Origin: Trogon surrucura
Taxonomy: Eukaryota > Chordata > Aves > Trogoniformes > Trogonidae
NCBI GenBank assembly: GCA_020746105.1
Contig: CM036636.1
Span: forward strand, 7,440,001 to 7,504,000
DNA length: 64,000 nucleotides
Direction of reading: 5' to 3'
Part shown: positions 36,934 to 48,500 of the stretch, in pieces
Numbering within the stretch: position 1 is the stretch's first letter
Layout: each line of letters opens with the position of its first letter
Made by a program: the position numbers and the translations under genes
Notes under the pieces: generated by a model
Seen by the model: only the letters and a program-made list of their open reading frames with translations
Told to the model about the DNA's origin: nothing
Database searches by the model: none

Positions 36934-37229
36934 GACCAAGTGGAAAAGGCAGACGGCGGTGGGCCTGGAGCTGCTGGCCGAGGCTGGCAACTACTCAGCC
37001 CTCCAGAGGATGTTCCCCTCGCCCTACTTCTACCCGCAGAGTTTGGTCTCCAACCTGGACCCCGGCGCCGCTCTCTACCTGTACCGGGGACCCAGCGCGC
37101 CCCCCCCCCGCCCTACAGAGACCCTTGGTGCCCCGCATCCTCATCCATGGACTGCAGGGGGGCAGCGAGCCCCCGCCGCCCCTGCCCCCGCTGCCCGGAG
37201 TCCTGCCACGGGCCGCGCAGCCCCGGTGA
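36934..37229 (+). CDS. BARHL1: BARHL1 coding exon 3 with a 1-base frameshift in a C10 run
   Basis: After acceptor ccgcag (ends 36933) the exon completes Arg225 and reads TKWKRQTAVGLELLAEAGN, YSALQRMFPSPYFYPQS and LDPGAALYLYRGPSAPPP, the conserved BARHL C-terminal region. At 37100-37109 there are ten C bases. With nine, the frame would continue ALQRPLVPRILIHG and end VLPRAAQPR at TGA 37227-37229, exactly the family C-terminus. With ten, the frame shifts into an arginine/proline-rich tail that only stops at 37766-37768. The downstream canonical frame is fully preserved, so a homopolymer sequencing or assembly error is much more likely than a real change. The stop given here is the canonical one. 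Confidence 0.9.
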
Positions 37230-38012
37230 GCCCCGGCCGCCCGGGCAGCCCCACAGGGCTGGGGGGGGCTGGAGGGGGCCACCCCAACTCTGGGGCCGCG
37301 AGCAAGCGACAGAATCCCGCTCACCCCAAATATACATATATATATATATATGAGACCTCCCCCTCCTTTTTTAAAATACATATAAAGAATGCAAGAAGCA
37401 AGGGCAGGTTTGGCAGGACGGGAAGCCGGCAGAGATGCCCCGTCGCGGGGCACTCGCCGCCTTACCCCCTTGTGCCCCTCAAGGACAGCGGAGCCGCTGC
37501 TGTCCTACATCCCCCTCGCCCGCCTGGGACTGAGCCAGGAGCACGGGCAGGGGCCGGCTGCTCCGAGGGGGCTTTGCCTTTCCGCCCCCTCCCCAGGAAC
37601 TGCCGCGGGTGGAGGGACGAGCCACCGCTGCCACGGATGGCTCCGGGGAACCCCCTCCCCGCCTTCCCCGGATCCCCGATCCCGGGGCACCGGTCCCGCC
37701 GCCGGGAAGGGCCGTACACGGGGCGGGGGGGGGCCGCCAGCCGCAGCGAGACTTTGGGACGTCCGTAACTTTAAAAAAAAAAAAAAAGCGGCGAAATGTA
37801 AATACGGTGCGCAAAATGTATATGAATTATTTATTTGTGAACCCTGAGGGCGTATTTGTGTAAGTGATCCTTGTCAGTCTGTATCCCGGGACCGGACCGG
37901 CCGGGGAGTGCGGAGGGAGGGGGGGGTCGGGGCGCCGCGGCCGCTCCCGCTCCTCCCTCCTCCCCTTCCCCTTTTTTAAATGTGGAAATAAAACTTCTTT
38001 ACAAACAAACGG
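37230..38012 (+). other. BARHL1: BARHL1 3'UTR
   Basis: Contains a short (TA)n stretch (about 37332-37352), an A15 run (37773-37787), UGUAAAUA (37797-37804) and UGUAUAUG (37817-37824) Pumilio-like sites, an AUUAUUUAUUUG AU-rich motif near 37826, and AATAAA at 37987-37992. The end is taken about 20 nt after the signal. Confidence 0.65.
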
Positions 38013-38254
38013 GTCTCGCCTCCGCCGGCCCTTTCTTCCCCTCCCGCTTGTTTGCTCTGGCGGATCAGCCGCCGCCGAGGGAAAGGGAAAAGCAAAGAGA
38101 AGTTTTCCCACCTCCCATCGCAGGGAGCCCCCGCTCCGGGGCTCCGCTTTCCCCCCCCGGGCCCGGCCCCAGTGCCGGCATGCGGGGCCGGGGGCTCCGC
38201 CGCGGGGGGAAACCGGAGCGGGACGCTGCTGCCCGGCGCGGTGATAGCCTCGGC

Positions 38255-38445
38255 GCTGGTGAATTATTAACGCTAATCTTAAGTGTATAATTGCCTAAGT
38301 GCTTTAAATGATCGCTTTGGAAAATGGATTGTTTCCACCCTTTAAAAGTGTCGCTCATCTGGCCGCGGCCAGCGAGCCCGGCAGCTGGTCCCCGGGACAG
38401 CCGGGCAGCGGCTCGCCGTCTCGGGGAGCCGACAGATGGGCTGCG
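38255..38445. promoter_or_regulatory. BARHL1: Candidate BARHL1 3' enhancer (E-box and homeobox cluster)
   Basis: GAATTATTAACGCTAATC (from 38261) and TAATTG (38288-38293) are followed by three E-boxes within 83 bp: CATCTG (38356-38361), CAGCTG (38382-38387) and CAGATG (38433-38438). From memory, mouse Barhl1 has a 3' enhancer responding to Atoh1 (E-box) and to BARHL1 itself, so this placement just after the polyadenylation signal fits. Orthology is unproven. Confidence 0.45.
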
Positions 38446-38939
38446 GGCTCAGCCTCCCCCTCCCCGGCCCTCCGCCACCCCCCCGGCCCTCTGCCCCCCG
38501 CTCCGGTCCTCCGCCGCCGGCGGGCCCGGCTGTCTGCAGAGCCGCTCCCCTCCGTCCCTGCCCCGGCACCCACCGGCCAGCCCCGGCCCTGCAGCACGTC
38601 CACCCCCTCCAGCTCTCCGGGGTCCCAGCCCGGTGCCCCCGGCCCGGCTCCGTCCCGGGAGCTTTGCCCCGTCCCCACCGGGAGGGTTTATTGTCGGTTC
38701 GGCCAAATGCACAGCCACGCCTGGAGGCGAGAGCCCCCGGCCTTTGTGGAGCGGGCTGGTCCTTTGCATGTGAATGGGGGAGTTTGGTAAATCCCCGGGC
38801 CTCGGCTGGGGCGAGGAGGAGGAGGAGAAGGAAGGGGGGTCGCTCCCAGCTCGGGGTTAATGAAGTGGGAAAGGAGTCTTTCAGAGAGGCCTGCAAACAA
38901 CCCCCCTTCCCGGGCAACAAACCCCCGTCCCAAATCCTA

Positions 38940-39260
38940 CATGGATTGACTTAAACCCAGGGGATAAGTGCTTTAAATTAATCTCATTGAATAAGAATGA
39001 GGCCAAACAAAACTCTTTAAAATCATATTAAAAATCTATCAAAGGACAACTTGCAGTGGGTGTGCTTTTCATTTTGTGAGCGCAAAGGCAAGGAGCAGAC
39101 AGCAACCTTCCTCTCATTTACACAGCAGGAATGTGAATCAAAGACATTCTCTAATATTTAATTGTCCTTGTAGCCATAGCAGATTCCTCCTCTTACATTA
39201 ATGAAGTACAAGGCTTCATTACACATTTGTAATTGCAATATTTAAATTTGCCATTTTACA
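38940..39260. promoter_or_regulatory. Candidate conserved non-coding element 3' of BARHL1
   Basis: AT-rich, non-repetitive block with TTAAATTAATC, TTTAATTGTCC, CATTAATGAAG and TTGTAATTGC sites. Composition changes abruptly from the preceding GC-rich domain. Confidence 0.38.
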
Positions 39261-41329
39261 TCTGGAAGAGCCTGGAAACTCCCCTTTAACAGCAGGTCCA
39301 AGCCAGTCCCATAACACAGAGACATGGTCCAGTTTGTGCTACAAAGGTGATAGGAGAGTGTGGGGCAGAGCCCCGGGGAAACCTTTGCTCCGGGAAGGGG
39401 GAACAGCCGTGCCAGATTGGGCTGGGAAGGAAAGAGAGCAGAGGGGAAGCAAGGGCTGAAACCATCTCCTCCAGGGAGCTCTTGTAGCAGAGTCAAGCAG
39501 CACAAACTTCAAAATAAATCAATTCAGTGAAGACACCAGAGGCTGTAGGTTCTCATGAGAGAGCACCACGCTTGCCACATGTATAGCATCTATTGCAGGA
39601 GGACCTCAGCAGCTTCATAAGCAGCTGAAGGGCCAGTCTCACCTCTGGCTTGTGTGCAGGGACTGAGACAGGACCCTGCTGTCTAACAGCAAAATCCATC
39701 AGCATTGGCCCGGCACCTACAGCAACCCCTGACCAGGCTGGAAACTCTGCTCATTTCTAGAGGCCAGTGCCCGGTAGGCATGCTCCTGGCAAGTCCTCAG
39801 GGATGGGACAGGCTGTGTTGGGTTGAAATTAGATGAAGCAGTAAAAATGGCACAGTTGAGAAGGAACACCAGTCCCATTAAGGAAACCTTTGGAGTATTG
39901 CACCAGCTCTGCTCCACCAATTTCTCCCGGGGCACAGAGGCTCCAACAAACAGGCTGCTGGTGGTTGGTTTCTGTCAGCTCCACTCTCTGGATCCAAGGC
40001 ACAAACCAGTTAGTGCAGTGAGTTTGCCAGGACCAAACACAATCCTGGCTCTCGAGCGCCTTTTTGGCTTTTTCCCAGCTTGAGGGCTATCTTTCTCCTC
40101 TCCTGACAGGTTTGACCAGGACTGCCACCCTGGAAACAATGAAAGCTGCTCCACTGAACATGCCAACACATGCAAATTCAATGAAAGCAGCAGAATTGTT
40201 TCTAGCTGAGATATTTTATGGTTTCGTCTGAACACCAAACAAAATCATGCCAGAATGAAAAGCCCAGAACAACCGGTGCTTTTCCTGCCTTCTCCACAGC
40301 CTTATGGAGAAAGTAAGTTGTAGACAGAGAAGTTCTGCTGCTTTCTATCCTGCTTAGTTACGGGTGCTGCTCAGTGGTGGGGTACCAGTGCTAAAGGTCT
40401 CTCATGTTTGACCTTGGCACTGAAAGAAGGTGTTCAACTACAACCCTTGTTCCAAGGTCATCTCCTTGCTTTTTCCTATCCCAAAGCCCTGAAGCATAAA
40501 CTCAAGATGTTCTACCTGCTGAAGAGAGGAGGATGTGGTCTCCTGTTAGTGGCAAAGACGACAGAGCCAGAAGAGAGCTGAGAAAGGGTGCAAGAACATG
40601 TCCTGGGAGAGGCAGGACTCTGGGTGTGAGAGCAGGGAGCAGAGAAGCAGCAAGGAAGGGAAACCCAGACCAAGTCCAGGTCTGACTCACAGGCAACTTT
40701 ATAAAAACTCCACAGTGTCACTGCATCCAGATTAAATGCAAGGCCCCCCACCGCTCACCGCAATTAAGATAAGAAAGCAAACCTGACCAAAAACAACACC
40801 AGCGCAGTCAAACAAAGCTGCAGCTCCACCAAACACTGCCCAGAGCTCATCTTTCCACCCCTGGGCAGCTCCCACCCAGCCAAGACCCCTGTAACACACC
40901 CCACGTACCTCAGAGACAAATGCAGGGCAACATCCGTGCAAGGGCTGTGCCAGGGAAACCCACTGTTGCTCCAGCAACACCAGCATTTCGGTGCTCAGAG
41001 GACCTGGAAGCTTCTGCACCCACCACAACCAGTTCCTACAGCCCCTCCCAGCCACACCTGCTCCAGCCCAAGCCCCACACCCTGCCCCACCTGGGTGAAG
41101 ACATGGTTTGAGTTCAGTACAAATTAACTCCAAACCTACCAGGGTCTTCCTGAAGTGAGCAATGCATAGGGATAAAGCCGGCTTGGAGTCGATATAGAGC
41201 TGCCAAAGTGTACATAAGGGCAAAATTTGTTTCCTGCTGACCTAGCTACAATCCAAACACATTTTGAACATCGGCCTTTGAGTTTAAGAGCAAACCCAGC
41301 TGAACTTCAGGGGCATGTGTTTCTTTAAA

Positions 41330-41650
41330 TGCTTTCTCTTTCTCGGTTAACAATCTCATCCTCTTCCTTTCCCTAATGACACAAGTAATCCAGCACTATC
41401 TCCTAAAAGATGGTGACGCTGAAAGAAACAGGCATTCTATTTTTTTTTAAAAATAACATTATTCATCATGACTGTAACGTTACATGCCCAGTTAAAACAG
41501 ACGGCAATGAGATCTCCTGACATCTCTCTCCGATGTGCTGTTGGCCTTTATTCCTACTATTATGAATTTGCCAATAGTCCCTATTAATTCATACGTGACA
41601 GTCAGCCAGGAGAAGGTCATATATTTTCCCCTCATGCACAAGATCAGTTC
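41330..41650. promoter_or_regulatory. Candidate conserved non-coding element
   Basis: Contains TTAACAATC, CCTAATGAC, AGTAATCC, ATTATTCATCATG, CTATTAATTC and a TTACGT-like ATACGTGAC site in non-repetitive sequence. Inferred from composition. Confidence 0.28.
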
Positions 41651-43249
41651 TTCCCAAACTTACACTCGGCATCACTCTGTCTGAGTCACTTCCATCCTCA
41701 GGGGTTTCTTTTCTGTTTGACATTTACCTTAAACCTGATTTCCAAAAAGTACTCCTAATAAAGTCAGGTGGGCTTTGTTGTTATTTTGTCTTAATCTAAT
41801 AAATGCTAGGAACTTCACTCTCTCTGCAAAAACATGGTTAATTTTATACTGGAGCCTTTTTAACATCTTTCTGAAGTTTTCAAAACAGTAAAATCAGTGT
41901 GGTTAGTAACTGCCTGGGAGGAAAAAATAAAACTGGGTCTCAAAAGTTACATTTTGGGTTGATTGTTTCCCTCCTGCAGTCCTTAGTATGACTCACTATA
42001 GCCCACAGTAGGTGCCCTCAATTCTGTATTCACAAAGTGGGTATCGGTTTCATCTGGTTATACTCCTTTTTACTTTCTGGCACCTGAAACTGCCACTGGA
42101 TTTGAGCACTTCCTAGTCCCCTGTTAAGCACCACACCTGGCTTGGGTCACGGGTGCTGCTCTCCTCAAGCGAGACCCATGCAGGCAGCAGAAAGTTGTGC
42201 TTTGGCAGAGCTTTGTGCTGTTTTCAATTGCCTGCTGCTCAGTGCTTGTGTGACAGGAGGTGCTGGAAGCAACACAGCGAGGAAGAGGAGGAAGTGGGCT
42301 CACAGGGACGTCCTGGGGGAGTTTTAAGTCTCCTGCAGCCCTGGGGGAGCGCCTGCTCTCCCTCACTGAGCCCCCAATGCCTCGCCAGCTCGGAGAAGAG
42401 TTTTGTTAGAGACTTCATCAGGACTCAGGTTCCATTTCACAGGCCAGGCAGCAGTGAACGAGGGCTGGCCTCAGCACATCTGGGGCCACACCACATTCCT
42501 GTCAAAGATAAGCAAGAACAAGAAAAAAGGCAAATGGGAAAACCAAGAAGTGAAATCCGTTCTGTTGGGATGTACTCAAAACAGGCCAAGCCAAAGCAGG
42601 GAGAACCCCGAAATCCAGGGTTACGACTGGCAAGTGTTAGTAAGAGCCTGCAAAAGCTTTAATGTTCAGAGAGGTGAGACATTTCATACCTGCTCTGCGT
42701 TATATAATTAGGTCTGACAATGTGCTGCAGGCAAGGAGAAGTTTGGAGATCGCTGGATGCCGCGCTGGCTCTTGCCACAGTGACAACATTTGCTCCCAAA
42801 CTCAGGAGTTTTGACATGAAGTTTTGTGCCCATGAGCTCTTGCCCCAAAGGGACCATGTGTCATCACACTGAAGAGCTCTCCGCAGCCCTGCTACTCGCG
42901 CTGAAATTGGGGAGATTCCTTCCAGGTGGCAATATCTGACTAATGATCAGTGTCCAGGGACAGACCATGCCCCAGTGCACAAAGGACAGGAGAGAAGGTG
43001 GCTCCCTGAGACAGGAGCAGAAGTGCCCCTCCCAGTATAACAACAGGGGAAGGGGCAGCCTCCCCTCTCCTCTTAAACATGCTCCTGGAACCCCTCTTCT
43101 GCCACTGCTGTTTATCTGGTTAAAAACAGGCACGCAGACAAGACTGTGGAGTGTTTCTACAGGTCTTTTAAATAGGAAAGCAGCTCCTGTCTGAGTACAT
43201 TTGTCTCACTTTCATGTTATATAGATATCACAGTGCTCCAAAACTCACA

Positions 43250-43528
43250 TTTCACTTTTTTTTTTTTTTATTTTTCTTGCAAAAATCACCTTAGAAATGT
43301 GGTGTATCTTCAGGAAGCCACATTTAATGGCAGCAGTGCAAGAGGACACGCCTGGATTTGATTCCATTCGGACCTATGGAAAAAAGGGGAGGCAGCCAAG
43401 ATCCCCGAGATCCCTCCCATATTCGCCTGATAAATTGAACCGCTCCTCAGCTGATTTGGCAGGTCACCCTCACCCCCGGCTGAGGCACTCAAGCAGGTTT
43501 TTGCAGCCAATGACTGGAAGGTCCTGGC
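43250..43528 (-). other. DDX31: DDX31 3'UTR
   Basis: About 260 nt after the stop, the minus strand has AATAAA (plus coordinates 43267-43272, TTTATT) next to a T/A-rich run. The cleavage point is inferred. Confidence 0.5.
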
Positions 43529-43679
43529 TTATGTTGGAATCTGCTGGCTGCCAGTTTTTCTCTGTTTTTTCTTCTTCTTCTTGACCTTGGATACACCAGT
43601 GTCCATCCCACTGGAATATTCAGATCGCAAGATCTCAGCGAGGCGATGTTTGCCGTGGGTCTTCTTGAGAAGGTCAGAC
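43529..43679 (-). CDS. DDX31: DDX31 terminal coding exon
   Basis: On minus, the acceptor ctctgcccag precedes 43679. The first G completes an arginine codon, then 49 residues and a stop follow: SDLLKKTHGKHRLAEILRSE, YSSGMDTGVSKVKKKKKKQR and KTGSQQIPT. LAEILRSEYSSGM is the diagnostic C-terminal DDX31 segment. The following six-lysine run, encoded by CTT-type repeats on plus, is a likely nuclear/nucleolar localisation signal. The human protein as I remember it extends several tens of residues beyond this point, so the tail is shorter here, either a genuine lineage difference or an alternative last exon. The plus-strand poly-CTT run could be length-variable. Confidence 0.9.
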
Positions 43680-45329
43680 CTGGGCAGAGGGAAGAGAAGA
43701 GGAATTAGATTTCCTTCTCTCCAAACTGCTGCTAGGTGGGTTACTGATTTTACAGGCACGGAAAGTGACATTTGCGCATTAGCAGGAGAACAGCTTCCTT
43801 TTCTTGAGGCTTGATTTGAAATTCTGTCTCATGCAAAATTAGATATTGTTGTGACAGGTTTTCACAAAGGTGGCAAAATATCATGCCGTTTTTAAAAGCA
43901 AGCCTTTGTTCTGTACAAATGCTCTTGCAGGGGCGGCGGGGAGAAAGAGGGAAGGTTCTGCGCTGAAGGCTGATGAATTAGGTGACACAGCAGTTTGAAA
44001 ATTATAATAATAATAAAAAAAACCCCAACTAACAGCCTTAAGACATTGAACAATGGAAACATTTTATAAACGGAGCTTAAATCCAGAGTTTGAAAACACA
44101 AAAATCCCAAACAAACAAGCCAAACAAAAAACATGTCAGGAGTCTAAACCCAACAGACTCTTTTCTCGCAGTGTCCTGCAGACATCACATGGACCTTACA
44201 GCCTCCCTCTCCAGAGATCAGTTTTTGCAACGGTAGCTGCATTCTGCCCAGCCACTAAACTCCAACATGGATCTCCCTGTAGCCCTAAACTGCCAGCTAT
44301 AAATATAAAACCCCACTCAGCATTTTTCCACCACAGGTTCTGCCACTGTCCTGCTCTATAACCTTGGGCAAGTCTCGTCCCCATTGCTGCCACCATCCTC
44401 ACTGATGTGACCCGCAACCCTTTCAGTGAGGAACCTGTCATTCCCTACCATGTTTCCATAGTTCTGGGCACAACAGGGTATCCACAGCTACTGAGGTCTG
44501 CACGTCCCACTCTCCTCTTTTGTGACAAGGACCAGTAACGGATCCCCAAAATTTCCAGAGGAGTGAACAGAATCAGTCTGTCCCTCTACACACGAGGGAG
44601 TTGAATGGACGCCTGGCACCCGTGCCAGAGCGTATTTACAACAACACATGGGCCTCAGCAATCCCAAAGGCCTTAGAGCACTGACTCTCACAGTTCCTTC
44701 AGAACCACGCTGGGGGATCACAGGAGAAGGAAGCATTTTTTGGCTGCCTCAAGAGATCACTCCATTTATTAGGGCCAAACACACAAGGAAGGCAAAGCAA
44801 ACAAACTCTTGGCTGCCTAGGGTATTTGTTTGCCCCTTTTTTCCACAGCTTTTTCCATCCCGGTGTTGCTTTCATGCGTGGAGTGGGTCTGGAAGGGTTG
44901 ATGAGAATGGTGAGGAGGATGGTGAGATGATTACTGCTGAAAGATACGGAATACACAGGCAAGAAGATTCTGCTACCTTCAGCGTAGTCTCCGTTCTCAC
45001 ACTAATTAAGCATTCAAGCTCTACATGGGTAGAAGAGCTGGAGATGGGACATACCGGAGAAATAAGACACGCAGCCACCACCTGGCTTTGAACCCAAAGA
45101 AACGAAGGCAAAAAAGACAGAATCAATTCAAAAGTGGCCGTACAGCTAACGAAGCAAACATGGTGCCAGTAGAAAGTCGTACCTGCGGTACCTCCCGTCA
45201 GGCTGCATCCCTGACTGTGCAAACCCGGCAGCAGGGAGGGTGCTCCCGGGCGAGGGCAAAGCCTCAGGCCAAGGTGTGCCCTGAGCCAGCCCAGCTCTGC
45301 TGCAGAAGCTTCCTAGTGCAGCTCTACCC

Positions 45330-45590
45330 TCCACTCAGCCCCCTCCATCACTCGATAAAGTTTCTTCTTGACACTTTCATTGTGTCTCCAAGCATTTACT
45401 ACAGTAATTTCAGGGTAACCAGGCAACAGATCAGTTTACTTAACAACAGGGAACTATCTGCTGCAAAAGGACAAGTAATCCACCAGTAGCTGCCGGGCTG
45501 AGATTCAGCTCAGCAGGGAGGTTGTCCAACATTTTATTATCAATCAGGTAAAATCATTGCCCAATTAGTAAATCAATACCCCCTGCTGTG
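45330..45590. promoter_or_regulatory. Candidate conserved non-coding element in DDX31 intron
   Basis: Contains ACAGTAATTTC, AAGTAATCC, TTTATTATCAATC and CCAATTAGTAAATC within non-repetitive sequence. Target and function are inferred. Confidence 0.3.
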
Positions 45591-48500
45591 GTGATCAGCC
45601 GCACACAGAAAAGCGAGCATGCAGGGAAAAGGGAGGTTTCTCCCTCTAACCAGGGCCACACACGCAAAAAAAAAAAAATAATAAAAAAAAAAAATCGATG
45701 GAGCTGTGCTGTGGAACCTGTACTGATCAGTGCAAGAAGAAAAGCAGCTGTCAAGGCCCTGTTGAAACATGAGATGGAAGAGCAACAGCAACAGTCTGCA
45801 GTGACAGCACACTGGGGAAGTGCACCAGGTCAGGGTCCCTGGCTGGATGCAGATTCCTGCTGTAAACCTGTAAATTCCTCTCTCTGCTCAACTGGTGAGA
45901 GTCTCTGGGGCTCTGCCAGAGCAGTCAAGACAACACCATCAAGGCAAGGCGCCCTGTGGTTATGAGACAAAGCCCAGGAGAACAGAGCAAGACCTTGATG
46001 TTCATCCTCTGTGCATCCTTGGGCGAAGTATTTAATCTCTTTGGCCTTCGTGTCCATTCTCCCACCTTATAACCGGGGGTGACTGCATTTCCCTGATGCG
46101 AAGGCTGGTGTGATGTTAAATTAAGAGAACCGTGTGGTGACTCGGGATACTTTGGCAAAAAGCTTCACAGAAAAGCCGTAAATGCAAGATGCATTTGCAA
46201 CACAGACAGAACCCATGTTCCCATCACTTGATAAGCACATGGATTGTCAGCATCTCCTTCTGTGATCTCATGTCTAGATATCACACTATATCGAGCCCTA
46301 ATGAGAACACATCATGTTGATAACGGGCAGAGAAATCCCCAACCCTTTAAATCCTTCCTTCCAAAGATAACATCAGTCTTTAGGTGGGGAACTATGAACC
46401 GGTGCAGCTAAGGGGAACTTGCAGGGGAAAAAGAGATTCATTAGTGACTGACCCATCCCACTGTGCTACAGTGCCAAGATTTCAGCAGGGCTGAAAAGAG
46501 AAAGAAGTGTTCACAGGGATGAGAAAAGAGCCACTTTTATTAGCTGGGGGAAAATGAGACAGGAATAGAGAAGTCATAACTCAGAAAATGAAACAGCCCC
46601 AACACACGAATTAGAGAGAACCTGTCCCTGAACACAAGCTATTTGACTTCCCTGTGTTACTGCGCAGCGCGCTGGGTGTGGAGTGCTGCAACATATTGGA
46701 TGCCAGGGAGAAGCACCGCTGGACTACTGCTGTTCTGTGCCAGATATGGGGTATTGGGACTCCCACAAGACAGACAGGAATTAGTGAGCAGTCAGAGGAG
46801 CCAGCAGAGATGAGTGAGCACTCCCTTCTAATTTCAGGTGGGGGACACATCATCCCTTCATTTGCAAGACATACATACGTTTCATTGACACATCTGCTTC
46901 ATTAGAGAACTGAATCACCAACTGGTCTCCAAGCCAAAAACTCCTGCGTGTCAGAGCTGTGATACACAGACATCCATGGTTTCTTGGATGTCATTTGATG
47001 GCTCAGAAGATGCCTCTGCTAGTCTTTTTACCTAAATGCTGAGCGAGTTTGTTCTCAGAGGTGTCTCCTTCAACTTGGTTGGCATTGCTGTCTGTTCCTT
47101 TGTCTTGAGCTGTGTGAAATGCTGGTGCAATGCAGCACAGCAAGAGTAGTGACCTTTAACCAACTCGCAGCATCTGCAGCAACCAAAGGCTCCCAAATTG
47201 CTCCAGCTGAGGACGAAAGAGTATAAAGTTCTGAAGCACAGTCCCAGAACTCATGGTGTGTCTTTGGAGCAGACAGGATTAGGCTGTTTCATTTATCAGA
47301 AAACATTTCAACACGGATCGCACTATCAATCTGCCTGACAGCATCTCCAACAGCTCTTTGAAACTGTGCCAGCAGCAGAGCTGGGTTACCTCTGGGCCAA
47401 GGCTGCTGCAACACCTGCTTTTTCCACTTACAGCGTTGGATGAACCATCTGCAGCCAACGCAACCCTGTTTGGGTTGGGTTTTCTGTTGTTCTTTGCAGA
47501 GTAGGGGCAAGAGATTCATCAGTGATTCTACGCTGCTCTCGACAAGTCAACAGATGGCCTAGGTACTCTGTTATCAGCTGATGCAAACGCTAGCTTGAGA
47601 AGATCAAGGAAAATTATTACCCAGACTGAACATCAAGCGCTGTTCCAGAACAGTCAGAGCAGTCTTCATGCCGAGACATGCTGAACAGTGAAGCCCGACT
47701 TATCCCTACTGAAGTCACCTGTAATCCTGCTACACAGAAAGAGACAAAACCCCACAGTTTCACTTTCATTACCACCCTTTGGTCTTCATCCTATGGAGGA
47801 GAAAGGATTTGAGCATCACTGGGAGGCTGGGAACCTCCCAGGATTCTGTCAGGCTCTTTCCTAAAGGACAGAATATATTTCAATCAGAGAGGGCTGAACG
47901 TTTTTGGTGCATACTAAGCAGTGCAGAGGTTTTCTAGCTCCGTGTGCAAAAGCCCTACCAGCTCACTCAAACATGGAGCAAAGGCTCTGTGCTGCAGAAT
48001 GGGACAGTAGTAAAGGGCGTTGCAACAATGAGATGGATTCTACAATTACGAAACTTCAATTACATAACAGGATTTTTAATAATACCATGATGTGGTAAGC
48101 AGGACTCATCTGTGTCCCTGACCTGCCTTAATGATGAGCGATGGTTCCTTTCACAGCAGCCAGACCTCTCATTTTCAGATCCATCTGCATTCCAGTCCGT
48201 GAGTACCTGCTCTTACCTGAGCTCCAGCCTGGCTTTCTAGAGCAGACTGCCCAAACCAAGTGAAATTCCCAGCAGGCTGAATTCCAAACTTGCGTTTTGA
48301 CTAATTAAGTGATATTAGGAAAGCTGTAAATGGCACACAAAAACTGGCAGGTGAACTGCTTCTAATCATTAGACAATTGCTGTGCAGGGAGACCCAGCTG
48401 CAGCCTCCATTTGCAAGCCCTGTCTACAGAAGCATTAGTCTTTCCAAAATTGCCAATGCCAAGACGTTCAAAAGCGGAATCAAGGATAGAAGGCAAAAGG

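Larger units (their letters stand above)
38013..43249. other. BARHL1-DDX31 intergenic region
   Basis: About 5.2 kb between two convergent genes. GC-rich to 38.9 kb, then AT-rich. Candidate enhancers at 38255-38445, 38940-39260 and 41330-41650. The remainder holds no recognisable gene, and its open frames are without family resemblance. Confidence 0.65.

Noticed and set aside
36902..37768. 288-codon plus-strand open frame covering BARHL1 exon 3 and beyond
   Set aside because: Its start lies in the intron and its second half exists only because of the extra C at 37100-37109. The canonical frame stops at 37227-37229.
44648..45091. 147-codon plus-strand open frame in a DDX31 intron
   Set aside because: No recognisable similarity or promoter; consistent with chance.
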